A model generated the notes under the pieces. The model was not told where the DNA came from. It made no database searches and worked only from the letters and a program-made list of their open reading frames with translations. Source: Dermatophagoides farinae (lineage: Eukaryota; Arthropoda; Arachnida; Sarcoptiformes; Pyroglyphidae). Taken from it: 64,000 bases of DNA. Numbering within the stretch: the first letter of the stretch is position 1; every line of letters starts with the position of its first letter. A program made the translations under genes and the position numbers. Below, in pieces: positions 39,301-54,300 of this stretch. The stretch spans positions 1,305,001 through 1,369,000 of the forward strand of contig NC_134677.1 of assembly GCF_024713945.1 (NCBI RefSeq). Direction: 5' to 3'.

Positions 39301-40662
39301 AAACAGATGGCGTACCTGAAATTTGAATTTTTTGTTTTTAATTTTGTTTGAAAATTTTTAAATGCGGAAACGTTTTTTTTTGTTATTGCTGCAGCAAAAA
39401 AAAAGTAAATGAATCACAAACACAGAAAAGTTCAACATTTTTTTTTTTTTTGGCCACCATATGTGCAACAAATAAACGGTACGTGTATGCAATATATATA
39501 TGTTCATATATATTATGTACATTCATGCGTAATGTCAAATACACGGAAAATCTGTCCGATTCTTGAATATTTGTTGTCATTCATCCGATTCATTCGATTC
39601 GATGATTCTGATTTGTTTTTTTTTTGTTTTTTTTTTGAAAATTTTAACTTTTCTTTTCAAAAATAATAATTGAATTTAACTGTAGTTTAAAAAATTTCAT
39701 TTCAAAAAAAATTGAATTGAAATGAAAAACTTCAATTCACGCCTTGATGGACAACAATCATCATCATTGTGTTGTGTGTATCAGTTAGCTTTTTTTTCAA
39801 CTTTTTTTGTTCTGGTGATTTGATTGAATATGCTGACATTTTGATGTTTTTTTCCCTTGATGATTTCATTTTCATGTATGGTTGACGATTCTTTTCTATT
39901 TTTTTTTCTCTACGATTGGATTAAAAGCATTAGCGACAACACTTTTTTTCTGATCAATTCTGACCGATTCCAGACATGCACTCACACTCAGACACATATT
40001 GTTGGTTCGATTTCGTATCGATTCTTTTCCGTTATTGGCCAATCATCTTCTAGGCACCAAAAATAAAATAAAATAGGGTCTATATATAATAAATGTCCAC
40101 ACACACAAACGCACAAACATTTTTTTCCTGTTCCACGATATAGGATCATTTTGTTTGGATCACTCTATGGTTAGGATTCTGCGCCCAAAATAAAAAAAAA
40201 TTCTGTATGATGATTTGACGCCCATTTTCAACATACACCAGAATCGTAGAATTTTCTTTTTGGTTTCTTATTTCAAATTTGTTTGTTTATTTTATTTAGA
40301 ATAAAAAAAATAAATAATGAACATTTAACAGATGAATTCAAGAATCAAGAATTTCAAAGTGTGTGTGTGTGTTCACAACTAAATAGAGATAGTTCAGGTT
40401 ATTGTTGTAATTCTTTTTCTGTAAATAAATTACAAATGTTGGAATATTTTCTCTTGAATGTATGAATGAATGAATGATAATGAGACAAAAAAAAATTATC
40501 GATGAAAACAATTGAATAATGAATGAGGTTGTTGTTGGATTTTAAATTTTTTTCTTCTTCTTCTTGATTTCTCCATAGTAAATGAAATGTAAAATGATTT
40601 TCCACGATGATGAATATCACACTCTCACATGTTAAGGAACTTTCTTTTTTCTTTTTTTTGAT

Positions 40663-41671
40663 TCAACGCCATCTTCGATTACCATTACGCATTGATGATG
40701 ATGATGACGATGATGGATCATTTTGTCTTTCATTGTTTTGATCATCATTATTATTATTATTATTTGGTTGACGACGATTATTATGATGATGATTATCCAT
40801 AAATGGACGCATACCTTCAAAAAATTCAAATGATACAGGTTGATTTGGATTCGGTTGCTGTTGTCGTAAACGTTCTAATTGTTCATTCATTTGTACACGT
40901 TCATTTTGTCGTTGATAATAGCGGCGAAGACGTTCCGAATAACGGCGATCCAATTCTTCTTGTTCACGTAATTCACGAAACCAATCATTATCTGGTGCAA
41001 ATTGTCGCCGATGTGTTGCAGCACGATTACTACTACTATTATCATTGCTACTACTTTGATTAATACTGTTATGATTACCGATATTACTACCACCACGAGA
41101 ACCAGCACCACCAGCACCACCACCACCACCACCACTATGATCACCATTACCATTAGTAAAATTATCTCTACGTCTACTATGTGATTGGCGCCAACTTGTT
41201 GTTGATGGCGTTGGTGTTGTTATTCCACCTCTTTCATTTCCAAATACCGTATTATTTTCATGTTGATTATTATAATAATAATGATGATGATGATGATTTG
41301 ATTGATTATTTGAATCCTGATTATTATTATTATTGCTACGTCTATTATTATTGATCATATTGATGCTACTACCAATGAAACTGTTGCTATTTCTATTACT
41401 GTTGATGCCGCCGCCGTTGCTGCTGCTATGATTTCTTCTACTGTTGTTGTTGTTGCTTCTGCTGCCAGTATCAATCGTTCTACAAGATCTTTGTTGTTGT
41501 TGTTGTTGATAATGGTGATTTGCATCATACTGATCTTTATATAATAATCAAATCAAATTATTATTAATCAGTCAATCATCATAAAGATTATAGAAAAATA
41601 AAAAAGAAAAAAATCGATTGATCAATCGCGTTGATCGATATTTCTATTTTTTATTTACCTCTATTGGCCAT
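40663..41671 (-). CDS. Asn/Ser/Arg/Gly-rich protein, 2 exons, 294 aa
   Basis: Function unknown. Exon 2 (41534-40663) is a long open frame ending in TGA. It starts right after a clean acceptor (ATATAAAG) with a two-base split codon. A 13-nt exon 1 at 41671-41659 (ATGGCCAATAGAG followed by GTAAAT) supplies the start Met and the missing base, giving MANRDQYDAN at the N-terminus; the intron is 124 nt. The protein is built of Gln, Asn, Ser, His and Gly tracts. It has one charged, probably helical or coiled-coil stretch at roughly residues 185-232 (NDWFRELREQEELDRRYSER and onward), then a short SFEFFEGMRPFMDN motif, an Asn run and a basic end. Dispersed Arg and the Gly-rich patch would suit an RNA-associated or scaffold protein, but that is a guess. 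The exon-1 assignment is the weaker part. Confidence 0.6.
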
Positions 41672-42632
41672 TGATCTGGGGCCAAATTTGATATGTAGAA
41701 AGAATAAAATACTTTTGATTACTGCATTACTATACACACACACACGAACAAACACGGAAATGAAAAGTTTTTTTTTAATTTTTTTGAATTTTTTAAAATC
41801 CAATGATGATTGAATTCAGTGTATTTTTTTTTTTTTTGGCTAGATTCTGTTGTCGTTGATGATGGTGAATGAAAAAGACAACAACTACAACAAAAAAAAA
41901 ACTGTCTCTGTGTTTATTCAAGTTAGGTTTTTGTCCGTTGATGAACACATTGTATGCATTTTGTTTGATCAATAATAATTGATTGATGATTATCGTTTGA
42001 TTTGAATAATAACGTTGATGATTTTGTTGTTGTTGTTGCTGCTGCTACTGCTGCTGCTGTCATGATGTTTTTGATGATGATGATGATATGCATAAGAATT
42101 TGTTCGTTTTCAATGTTTAACATTGTTTTACATCAACAAATAGGTAATGGAATGGAAAATCTTTTTTTTTTCGATGATGCTGATGATCAAAATGAAAGAA
42201 ACAAAAAAGAAAAGAGAAAAAAAAAGAAATTAATAATTCCAACAACAACAACAACAACAATATTAAGTGTAAGAACAACAAAACAAAAAAAAGTCACCAT
42301 AAACAACCACCACCACCATCACCGCCACCACCACCACAACAACAACAACACCAATAATCATTAATGATGATGATGATGATAAACAAATTGACAAAACATC
42401 AAAATGAAAACCAAACCAAACCATAAATAATCGACATTTTTTTTTTTTTTGAAGAAATGATAATGATATGATGATGATAGTAGCATGTGTGTGTGTGTGT
42501 GTATGACATTTCTTTCTCTATTTCATTAAAATAAACGACATTTTGATGGATGTTATCAAAGACAAACATTTATGGATCATGGTTCTTCCTCATTATTATC
42601 ATCATCATCGATACAATCAAATAATCATTCAT

Positions 42633-42663
<31 letters not shown>

Positions 42664-44383
42664 GATCGTGGTGGTGGTTGATAATGATGAAAATAAATAA
42701 ATAAATTATATTTAAAATAAAACTCAATCAAAATCAAATTAATGGTAACGGTAATCAAAAAAAAAAAAATTTTTTTTTTGTTTCGTTTCCATGAATCATT
42801 TTTCTCTCGCTCACTTTTTTCTCTAATTCATCAGAATCATGGATGATAATCACGATGTTTTGTTTGTTTTTTTTTTGTTGATAACCACACTTGATGATGG
42901 ACTTATATGTCAAAGTTTAAATTGATTCATTCACTACACGGATACACATATATAGATTGTCACCAGACATTTTTTTTTGTTCTTTGATTGATCAATTAAT
43001 TAATTGATTAATTATCTGCAAAAAAAAGGTGAAACAGAAAAAAAATCTGTGTGTTTTGATGATGATGTCTAAAAAAAACAGTCTTGAACACAAAGACAGA
43101 AATTTTTTTGTTATTCAAAATATAATCATTTGATGACCTTCGACCGGCCAATGAAGAATAAGTAAATGGTTACCACCACCGCCACCACCACCATCGCCAA
43201 TAATAACAACAACAACATGAATGAATGAATGACAAATAAAGACTATGACGACGACAGAAATGTGTGTTGTTGTTGTTGTATTCGTTAAGATTTTTTTTTT
43301 AGGGAAAAAAAAGAAAAGAAAAAATTCGAAGGTTCCTTATATTCAGGCCATGTTTTTTTTGTGTGTATAATACCCCAATACATTTACCATAACACACACA
43401 CACACACACAAAAACATGGAGAATAGAAAAGCGTCACCAATTTATTTTTTATTTTTTTGGTTGTACACACACACACACGGAAAATAAAATGCGAAAATCT
43501 TCGTTTTTTTTAAACCATTCGATAATGATATATGTAAAACTACCACATTGAACATTTACAACAACAACAACAACAACGACGACGACGACGACAACAACAA
43601 CAACAACAGCAGCAATACTGGTTATAGTTTTTTTTTTGTAGCAATCCAACATACTAAACTACTAACCAGAAAAATAAAAACGCGGGAAGAAACATTGAAG
43701 AAAACAAAACAAAACAAAACAGAAACAGAAAATCTTTATATTTTCAAAGTTTGTTGTTGTTGTTGTTGTTTAGGCCAAAAATGATTGTTGGTTGTGTGTC
43801 TGAGTGTGGATTTTTTTTTGCTTTGAAGATTTCTAAAGATTGAATAAAAAAACACGTTACTTTTATAAATAAACAACTGTTGATGATGATGATGAAAACA
43901 CGCGGTAAAAAAAAATAAAATAAAAACAGCAGCAACGAGAAGAAATAAAACATTTACCCGAAAACAAAATCGAAAGAAAAATCTCTGGTTTGTTTGCTTG
44001 TGTGTGTGTGTTGGTTGGTTGGTTGGTTGGTTGGTGGAATGAAAAACAAAACAGAAGAAAAAATTCACATCACATAATTAATTAATTAATGATTTGAAAT
44101 GATGATGATGATGATGAAAATGAAGAAAACAATTTTTTATAACCGAAAATGGAAGATGATGTTTGTATTTGAAGAATAAACGTTAGTTTTATTTTTATTC
44201 TTAAAGAGACCACTGGTTTGTGTGTGTGTGTGTGTGTGTGTTTGTGTGTTGGTGTATGAAGATTTTGAATGAAAATGATTGAAATTTTGTTCTTTTTTTT
44301 CCTATGTCCAATTTCTGTCTGTGTGTGTGTGTGTTTGACGAACGAAGAACGACGACGATGATGATGATGATGATCAGTCAGAT

Positions 44384-44413
44384 GAAGAAGAAGAAGAAGA
44401 AGAAGAAGAAGAA
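44384..44413. repeat. (GAA)10 microsatellite
   Basis: Ten exact GAA units, preceded by (GAC)n and (GAT)n tracts, so three GAN families adjoin. Confidence 0.93.
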
Positions 44414-47122
44414 AAACGAAAACTACAACATATCTATAGCCTAGTGAAAAAAGAAAATATTAGTTTCAATGGCCAGGTTTTTTCTTCTTTTTTTTCTATT
44501 TAATGGTTGTTGATTATCGTTTTTTCTTTTTTTTTCGGCTTTTGGTTGTGTTGTTGTTGTTGTTTTTCTTCGCTTTGTTGGTTGATTTTGGTTCTGTGTA
44601 TTATTTGTATTCGGGTGTGTGTGTTTTTTTTTCTTGCTGTATTATATGTATGGGTAATATTGGTTGGTTTTTTTCTTCTCATTTTTTTTTTTGGCTTTCG
44701 ATTAATGATCAACCGAAAAAGCTTTCTTTCTTGGCCATGTGTGTTTGAGATGGTTTAATGACTTTAACAGCAGCAACAACAACAACAACAACAAAAACAT
44801 GCCATTTTCATCATCATCATCATCATCATTCAAATTCTTTCTTGTTGTTGTTGTTGGCCAAGTGTTTTTGCAAATTTTCAACAACAACAACAAAAAGAAA
44901 GAATAAATATATAATTTTGCCCCTTGTGTGTGTGTGTGTGTGAATTAGAGATTAAAAATGTTGTTATTGTTTTCATCGTTGATGTTGTTGTTGATGATTA
45001 AAAAAAAAAAATTTCATTTCCAAGAAAAAAAAAATTCGTTGTTGATGGTTTAATGTCGATAATGATGATGATGATGATGATGAGAATGATGTTAAATGTT
45101 CAAATAAATTGAAATTGGTCAATAAATATTGACAAAAAAAAAACAAAATTTATTGATTGAAATTATCGATAGTTATTGATGATGATGATGATGATTATTG
45201 TTGCCAACATGATTGAAATTGATTTTTTTTTGTTTTTTTTTTTTGATATTCATCAAATGAATGAATGAATGATGATGATTACAATAAATATAAATAATCT
45301 GAAAGAATTGAAAAGAATTTTGTTGTTGTTGTTGTTGTTGTTCAACAACTATCGACAATAAAAGAAATGAATAAAAAAAAGAGGCGATCAATTGATTTTT
45401 GTTATTTTTTTCTAGTTTGAAATGAGAATAATTCAATGCTGATGATGATGATGATGATGATGATGGTCATCATCATTTGATGATTTTGCCATTTAGAAAA
45501 TGTAATGAAAGGGTCATTCAAATTTTTCTTTTTCTTCTTCTTCTACTTTTTTTTGTTAATTCAAGAATAAAATGAAAATTTCATTAAATCAATAATTATG
45601 GCACCAAATTATTATGATTATAAATTTTTTTTTTTTAGTTTTTATTCGGCCATTAATAGTAGTAATAATGGAGATATAATAAATAATAATAAATTGATTT
45701 ATTATTTATCATATATATAGCCATCAATCGATTGATGGACGATCGATTATCGACATCTCCGCCTACACGTGTTCAGATTCAGTTTTTTTTCATTTAATTT
45801 TTGGCTAGTTTTTATTATGGAAATTATTTTTTCAATTTTTTTTTATGCTTTTGCTTTACATCATCATCATCATCATCATCAAGCAAAAAAAAAATATCAT
45901 TTCAAAATTGAATGATCAAAAAAAAAAAAAAAAAAATTTATCCAGGTTTTTTATTTCAGAAAAAAAAATTAATGATAATGATGATGATGATGATTAAAAT
46001 AAAACAAAAAGGCTCTAGGGTAAATTTTTGTAATTTTTTTTTCTTTGGCTGTCTTCTTCAAATACTTTTTCTTCTTAGGTAATTTTTTTTCCATAATGTA
46101 TTTATATATACACTATTAGTGTATTAAATGAAGTGATTTTTTTTCGTTTTTTTTCGCTCGTAAAAGAAAAAAAAACGAAAAAATCTCCCTGGGTTTATTG
46201 GATATGTATGATGATGATGATTTTCATCGTCTTTGAAAATGATTATGGTGATGATAATGATTAGCAATCCATACTGTATATGTGTGTGTGTGTGTTTGGC
46301 TTTTTTTTTAATCAATTTTTTTTGTTTCTACATTGCTTTCATTACCTTTTTTTTTCTTCCATTTTCTGCGGATACTAATACTACAACTACTCCTCCTACT
46401 TTCTCTATCCATTTATTTTTATTTTCTTCTCCTTCTTCTTCTTCGTATTAATTAATTGCATTCAAGTGCAAAATCATTATAAGTTTTGTTTTCTACTTTA
46501 TGTTTTGGAACAAACATTCTTTAAGATAATATAAGGGCATACACCGATATTCGAAAAAAAAGCAATAGGGTGAGACACAGATGAAAATCAGTCTGAAAAT
46601 CAAGATCATGATCATGATAATGATGATGATGATGATGATGATGAACAAGGAACATTTTTTTTTATTTTCGGTTTATAAATTGCAAGTTTTTGAGCCTGAA
46701 TGATGAAAATTAAATAAAACAACATCATCATCATCATCATCATCATGTGATATGATGTTGTTATTATGTATAAAAAAAATAAAAATCAATGTCTCATATA
46801 TCAATGTTTAGTAATGGATCATCATCATCATCATCAAATGTTAAATGAAATGGCAGAAAAATGCATGCACACAGAGGGAGAGAAACAGACACTTTTTGGA
46901 ACAAATTTTCTTTTTCTCCATATCGATAATGATCATGCAATTTTTTTTTCACACATGTCATGTGTGTGTGTGTCCATAACGAAGTAAGAAAAAAAATTGA
47001 AGAAAAAAGAACAAAAAAAATTTTTTTTTTTTTTTTATTGAATGGAAATTCACCAAACCGTAATGAATATTAATCTAACATACATCGTCATTGAAAGGCA
47101 TTATTTTGGTTTTAGTTTTTTT

Positions 47123-47149
47123 GTGGTGGTGGTGGTGGTGGTGGTGGTG
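47123..47149. repeat. (GGT)9 microsatellite
   Basis: About nine GGT units; a second interrupted GGT/GGC tract follows near 47200. Confidence 0.93.
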
Positions 47150-50100
47150 TTTGCTGTGCCATTGGCAATTTAAATTGATTTATAAAATTAATGATGATGG
47201 TGGTGGTGGCGGTGGTGAAATTCATCAATTTGTATGTGAAACAAGTGTAAACGATACATGTGTAAATGATCATGACATGGTGTTTTTTTTTTCTTTACTG
47301 ATTTCTGGTTGTTGTTTTTTTTTTTTTTTTTTTTGGTTTCGTTTCAAATGGACCGGTATTTTTTCCCATTACCATTAGGTCAATGGTAAAACCAACAACT
47401 GGATTTATATATTTTCATGAACATCATAATCATTAGCTACAGAACATTGACCAGCAGCAGAATGAAAAAAAAAATATATAGACGACAAATGCTTTGAATA
47501 ACAGATGTAAAAAAACCGATCAACAATGATATGAATGATTGATTAATCACTTGGCTAGTTTTTTTTCCTGTGTGTGTCTGTTGCTGAAATGAACAAAAAT
47601 CATCATCAAAATCACCATTTTTTTGTGGTTTGAAAACAAAAAAAAAAAAATTTGTCAACAAAATTGTCTGTGCATTATTAGTTTGGAATGAAAAATGAAG
47701 AAAAAAAAATTATTTTTAAAATCTTTCTGCCATGCAAAAACTATTATTAGAAAACGATCAAATCAACTAACGGCTAGACACCAGACACCGGAACAACGAC
47801 GACGACGACAACAACAACAACAACAAAGTTCTTTAAAAAATTTCATTTTCATAATGATGATGATGATTATATTATAACTCTTTTCATGTAATTTTAAGAC
47901 TAAATAATAAGTGAATTCATTTCTATCGTTTGTTCTTTGTTCTTTGTTGTTGTTGTTGTTGTTGTTTCGGCACATATTCTATGACAACAACAACAAAAAC
48001 TAAAAATATTAAGAATTTAGACGACGACAACTAGTAAGCCCAGATAATTGAATGAACAAAAAAGATTTTTTTTTTCTTTTGACGACCATAAATTATCCGT
48101 CGACGACTGCGACAGTCGAGATATATTTTGTTAATTTCTAGCTGGACATTTTAGTTTTTGTAATTTTTCTTTTTTACATTGGGCTTTTTTTTTGTCGTTG
48201 TTGTTGTTGTATAAATACAATTGATTGACCTACAACCCACCTGGAACCTATGTGTGGGAAAAAAATGGACCAAAGTGTTAATAGCCGGTATATGTGTGTG
48301 TGTGTTCTAGCCACCAGCCACATTTGGATCTTATTTTGGTACCTATAAAACACCCATTTTATTTTTATTGTCCCATTAACCCAAAAGACAACGTTTAGTA
48401 CAACGACAACAACAACAACAATCGACAGGTCTCATTAATCGTGTTTGAACAATTGAATTTTTTTTTTCGTTGAATTTTTGTTTGGATTGAAAAAGGAAAA
48501 ATATTTTTCCCGAATGCCCGAAAATCTTTGACCTTAATCCTTTTTGATTTGGAATTTTATTTTATTTTTGATTTTCGATTTTGTTTTGATCGATCAAGTC
48601 AAATATTTATCCACAAAGAAGAAAAAAAATATTCACTTCAACGTAATGACTGAGGAAGAATTTTGTAAATGAATCGATAATGGTGGTTGAAAGATTGATT
48701 CCGAGAATTTTTTTTTTTTATTATCAACTCAACTTATATATCTTCCAAGTGATTAATAATTTTTTTTGTTCGTTTGAATCGGATGCTCTTTAGCATAATG
48801 ATTTCTTCACAAGGGAAAAGATGGAAAAAAATCACTTCATTGTCCACCATTGTGTGTGTGTGTGTGTTTATTGATATTTAGGATTTTTCTTTTTTTTTTT
48901 TGCTGCTCTTTTCTTGTTGGTAATTGACTTGAACTGATATATTTTTCTTTGGAATTCAAATTGATTTTTTTTTTGCTTCCGAAATCGGATTAATTTTTTT
49001 TTCTTTCATCCTACTACTACTGTTGAATGAAAATAAATGCTAATAGATTCTAGGATTAATCGACCACATCGTGGATCGAACGTTTTTACATCCGATCATC
49101 ATTGATTGAGGAACCCTTTTCCGTTCATTATAGATTTCCAATGAAATCGATAATCATCATCACCATCATCATCATCATATATAATGAAATGACAAATACA
49201 AACACGCACGTATGCACACACAAACACAAAAAAAAACAAATAGTATTTGGTCATTATTAAGGAAATGATGACCAAAAATATGTTTGTTTGTGTTGCATTT
49301 TTTTTTCGTTTTTAGGTCAAAATAGTATATTTTTTCCGCTGCTATTTTGATGATGATGATGATAATGTGCGTTACATTACGTGAGATCATTGTTTTTTTT
49401 TGTTTTGTTTTGTACTCTCGATTATTTATTGGCATTTTCTTTTGTTTTTCTCATTTGTTACGAAATTGTTTCAACAACAACAACAATTGTGTGTGTGTGT
49501 GACATAATAAGACTGACCATTGGTCAATGGTTGTGGATATTAACAACAATGGTGGTGAAAAAAAAACTTTTTCATTTTTCATTCAAATACAAGAATATAA
49601 ATTTGATACTTTGAACAGTAACAATAACAATAACAATAACCGGTCATTGTAAAGTGACCATTTATCAACATAATAATACACAATAGCTGTGTGTGTGTGT
49701 GTCTGATATTTACCATTTGGTTTGTTGTAGGTGTTGTCGTTGTTGTTGTTGTTGTTTTTTTCAAATTCAATGTTTGATCCTGAGAAATAATAATAATGTT
49801 TTCTCATCATCGATGGCTTTTTCGAAAAATTTTTTTTCCGGTTTGTTTGCTTGTTTTTTTTCCCTGTTATCATCCATATATAATGAATTTAAATTAATTG
49901 ATGATGATCATCATGATGAATTGAACAACAATCATCTTAATGATCTTTTTTTTCCTTAATGATCTGATTTTTGGAAAAGAGAAGAAAAAAAAACATGAAA
50001 ACCAATGAATGATTGTTCACACGCGAATCCAATCGAATATTTATATATATATATTGAAGTGGTGAAAAAATTATGTTTTTTTTCCATTCATCATTAATCA

Positions 50101-50348
50101 TTTCAACAACAACAACAACAACGATGACGACGACGACAAAAAAAAATCTCTGATCATTACAATGACCATTGGTCAGTGGAGAAAAAAAAATGAAATGAAA
50201 TCAACACAATCGTTGATCATATTAAAATCATCATTATATTTATAAATTATGAAAAATTCATAGAATACATGCATATTCCACACACTGTTTGAAAACAAAC
50301 AAACAAACGAATAAATAAATAAACAAAATATAATATAAAACATGTGTA

Positions 50349-50364
50349 TATCGATATATCGATA
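50349..50364. promoter_or_regulatory. Two back-to-back TATCGATA octamers
   Basis: Exact TATCGATA at 50349-50356 and 50357-50364, together forming an 18-bp palindrome (50348-50365). In Drosophila this octamer is the DREF binding site (DRE). Function in this organism is inference, and no gene start is seen beside it. Confidence 0.3.
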
Positions 50365-51315
50365 TATTGATAATAATAAATTGCCTACGCGTGTCCATGT
50401 CGATGTCAATTGAATATAAAAAAAAATGAAAGAAAAACCTATGGAAAATTGTTTTTGTATACAATACAGAACAAACAACAACAACAACAACAACAACAAG
50501 AATGAAACAATTTGTGTGATAATGATATCAACAACAACAACAAAAAATGATCATATCTACATGTATCATATGACAAAAGTGGCGGTGGTAGTAGTTGTTG
50601 TTGCTGCTACTGCTACTGATACTGCTGATGTTATTGTTATATGAATAATAATGAATAAATAAAACGAAAAAATTGAAATTCTCACCAACCAACTCTAGCT
50701 AACCAAAAAAATCAATAGATTATCATCATCATCATCATCATCATCATTTAATATGAATGAAAACGATAATGATGATGATGATGATCCATATTTCACAGTT
50801 AATAGTCAAGAGTTTTTGTTTGTTTGTTTGCGTATGTGAAATTGATTTGAATAAATAAATGATGACAGCGGCAACAACAACAACAACAACCAGTATTCAT
50901 TACCCTTTAATAATGTCAATGTTGTTTTTGTTATTCAATAGACAACAACAACAACAACAAAAAGAATTGAAAATGAAAATAATGTGAAACGGATGTGAAA
51001 ACTATTACCGAATCATTGTATCGAGTGATAGAAACAAAATCTAGGAAACCTCCACCCCCCACACACACACTCAAAAACAGCAGCAGCAGCAGCCAATGCA
51101 AAAACAAAAACCTGGACCCTATCCATTATCCTTTTAGTCGAGCTAGAGAAAAAAAAACGTTGTTGAATAACCCAAACAAACGAATGAAATAAAAAAAAAT
51201 AAAACTCATTTATAACCTTTTTTTTCCACTGGACCACACTGGACATTTGGCCCAGTTTTTTTTTTTGGTTCCTCTTTCTCTCTCTCTCTCTCTTTTTTGC
51301 GTTTGGTCAATTATT

Positions 51316-51319
<4 letters not shown>

Positions 51320-51348
<29 letters not shown>
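51320..51348. repeat. (CA)14 microsatellite
   Basis: Uninterrupted CA units. Confidence 0.95.
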
Positions 51349-54300
51349 CGGCAACACTCTTAGGTCACAATCATATTCATAATCGATTGTGAAGTGGTTG
51401 TGGATAACAAAAAAAAATGAATAAACAACGTCAACACTAAAATAACGATGTTGATGATTTTCTTCAAATTCAATTCAATTCATGGCTGTTTGGACATATA
51501 TACACACACACACACGCGTTTCGTGTGAATTTATTTATTTATTTGGGATCATTGTTGTTGTTGTTGTTTTTTCGCAACTTTTTTTTTCATTTCTCTTCAC
51601 AATTGTGATTATTAATCACAGAAATTTGACATTTTCATATTGTTTTTTGCGTTGTCGCTACTGTTGTTGTTGTTGTTGTTTGCTACTCGTGGCCAATTTC
51701 AAGCACGTGGATTCAACAACACCCACACACACAGACACACAGTAGTGTAAAAAAAAAGTCAAGAGGTTTTCTGCTGCTGCTTTTGTTACATTTTGATTTG
51801 GTTTATTTTTTTATATCGGAATCGAAAAAAACAGAAAAAATCAGAATTCAGAGACTGTCCTGTCTTGTCTTTTTTTTTGGCGCTACCACATTCTGATTAG
51901 TTATTGAATTGAAATTGAAAAAAAAACAACAAAAACAAACCAAGTGGAATGCCCTTTAATCATCATCATCTGCAACAAGTTTGAATTTTGAGAAAAAAAA
52001 ACAAACAAAAAAAATTTTCAATTTTTCCATTTGTTTTTTTTTTCTTTTCTAATTCATTGGAAAATGGCCATAATCATGATATGATGAACATCATTAACGA
52101 TGTCTTGTTGTTTGATGGAGAAAAAAAAACAGCAACAAAATCAGTATAAGTGGAATAATTTCCATTGAAAAATTTTTTGTTGTTGTTGTTGTTGTTGCTG
52201 ATTGTTTGTTGATCGTTTTAAAATTTTGCATAAATTTTTCTTTGGAAATTTTTTTTTTTGTTTCTCAATAACGATGATGATGTACGATGTGTGTTCATCA
52301 ACACTACTACCACTGGATGGATTATTGATGGATTGGTTTTGTTGTTGTTGTTGTTGTTTTGTTTTCTTCTGTTTTTCGTCATCATCATCATTATGAAAAA
52401 AATACGTCAATAGGAGTTGTTTGTTTAGTTTTGGTTTTTTTTCATCGAAAAATAGAGAAAAAAAAATTGATCCAAAATAAACAAAACTCTTGACATAGAC
52501 ACACACACACACATAGACACAGCAGAAGATTATTTAGTTTTATCCCGGGAAAAAAACACCCACAAACATTTATCAGATCAGATTTATGCAATCGAAAATA
52601 AACAACAACAACAACAAAAAAAAATCGCGCGTGTGATGCGCGTGTTTTTTCGTTTTGTTTTGTTTTGTTTATGAATATAATATGGCCAGTTTAATCTTGG
52701 TCAAGTGGTCATCATCATCATTTTTTGGTTATATAAACAAACAAAAAATCAGTCCAATAATCGAATGAAAATTTTTTTTGCCGACTTTTATATCACAATA
52801 TCAAATGCTAATTTTTAATAAAGATGAAAAGGAAAAAATCAAATTCAAAGAGTTTATTATTAGCTTGATAATTGTATCGAATTCATATCATTTGAATCAA
52901 ATTCGGTGTGTGTGTGTGAATGTGTGTGGAGACCTGTGGGAAAAATTATAAAACTGTGTCTGTCTGTGCGTGTAAATGTTAACAAAAGAAATGGATTCAT
53001 AAATATTAAATAAATGAACACACAGAAATAAAAAAAAAATTTCATTTTGTATTCAACGATTGATTTTCTATATGTGATATCCTCGTGTTTATTTGTGTGT
53101 GTGTGTGTGTGTGGTTTTCATTTATATAATCGACAGACACACACACAAACAGACAGACAATAGAAACTGATTTTAATTCCAAAATACGTTATGTTGGATT
53201 GAATCCCACACACACACACATTTGCAAAAAAAAAAAAAAAAAACACGAGTTCAATAAAGAATCAATGGAATGACATTTTGTCATCACAGATCTCATGTTA
53301 CATAACATGAAATAAAAATTGCCCGTACTTTGTTTCCATTCATGATGATTACTGATTTTTTTAAATGGCCATGGCACAGAAAAAAAAACCTAGTAGCAGC
53401 AAAACAAATGATGGATTCAATTAGTTGGACACATGAACAATATGTATGGATTTTATAATTTGATAAAAAAAAATCAACAACAACAACATTGACATTGACA
53501 TTGAATATTAGCCATCAGTGAACAATCATTGATTCAAAATATTTGTTGACACAATTGTTGTTGTTGTACCACACTAATTGAACATCATTCATGATGATGA
53601 TGATGAGAATTGTGGTTGAAAATGAGAGAGAGATAGAGAGAGAAAAAGTTAATAATTCATAACCTAAGTTAATTTAAATTAATCGGCGAGAAAAAAAAGA
53701 ATGGCACGGTTTCATTGTTGTTGTTGTTATTGCTATTGTCGTTGATGAGTGTGTGAAACTCCATAGGACCAATCATCATCATTATCAACATCATTTATCG
53801 TACATTTTTCCCGTGTTTTTCACATTTTTCGTTATCGTTTTCTTTTCTTTTTTGAACAATAGAAACAACCATAAACTGTTGTTATTGTTGTTGTTGTCGT
53901 TGTCGTTTGATGTTCAATTGTCGGGAAAATGATTTTCATCTCTCTGGATAAACATGTATAATGAGAACGCACAGAGAGAGAGAGAGAGAGAGAAAAAATA
54001 TGATTTGCATCTCTTTTTTTTCATATTAAATTTTGAATTTTTTTTTTTTTTGGTCCACTTGAAAAATTTTCCTACTAATTGTTTGTCGTTTGTTGTTGTT
54101 GTTTGTAGTAGTAGTAATAGGTTGATCTTTACTGGATGGATGGATGGATGAATTGAATGAATGGATGGTGGTGGGTAGATCATTTTCATATGCCACGTGC
54201 CCATTATATCATTTTTCTTTTTTTTCCATCTTTCTGGTTATTTTTTTTTGTCATTTCAAAAATTTTCAATAATTTTTTCAGCGAGAAAAAAGAATAAAGT

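Larger units (their letters stand above)
32715..40662. other. Intergenic stretch, about 8 kb
   Basis: No supportable gene on either strand. It contains the (CAA)12 and (CT)n tracts annotated here, long T runs and many (TG)n and (GAT)n tracts. Two weak plus-strand exon candidates, at about 36220-36310 and 39024-39090, are treated under findings. The promoter of the secreted-protein gene must lie near the left end, but I cannot point to a core element. Confidence 0.55.

Noticed and set aside
42002-42364. Plus-strand frame with a charged and His/Asn-rich end, upstream of the Asn-rich gene
   Set aside because: Built from (GTT), (GAT), (AAC) and (CCA) tracts and A runs. A 70-residue frame beginning MENLFFFDDADD is possible but has no support beyond being open.
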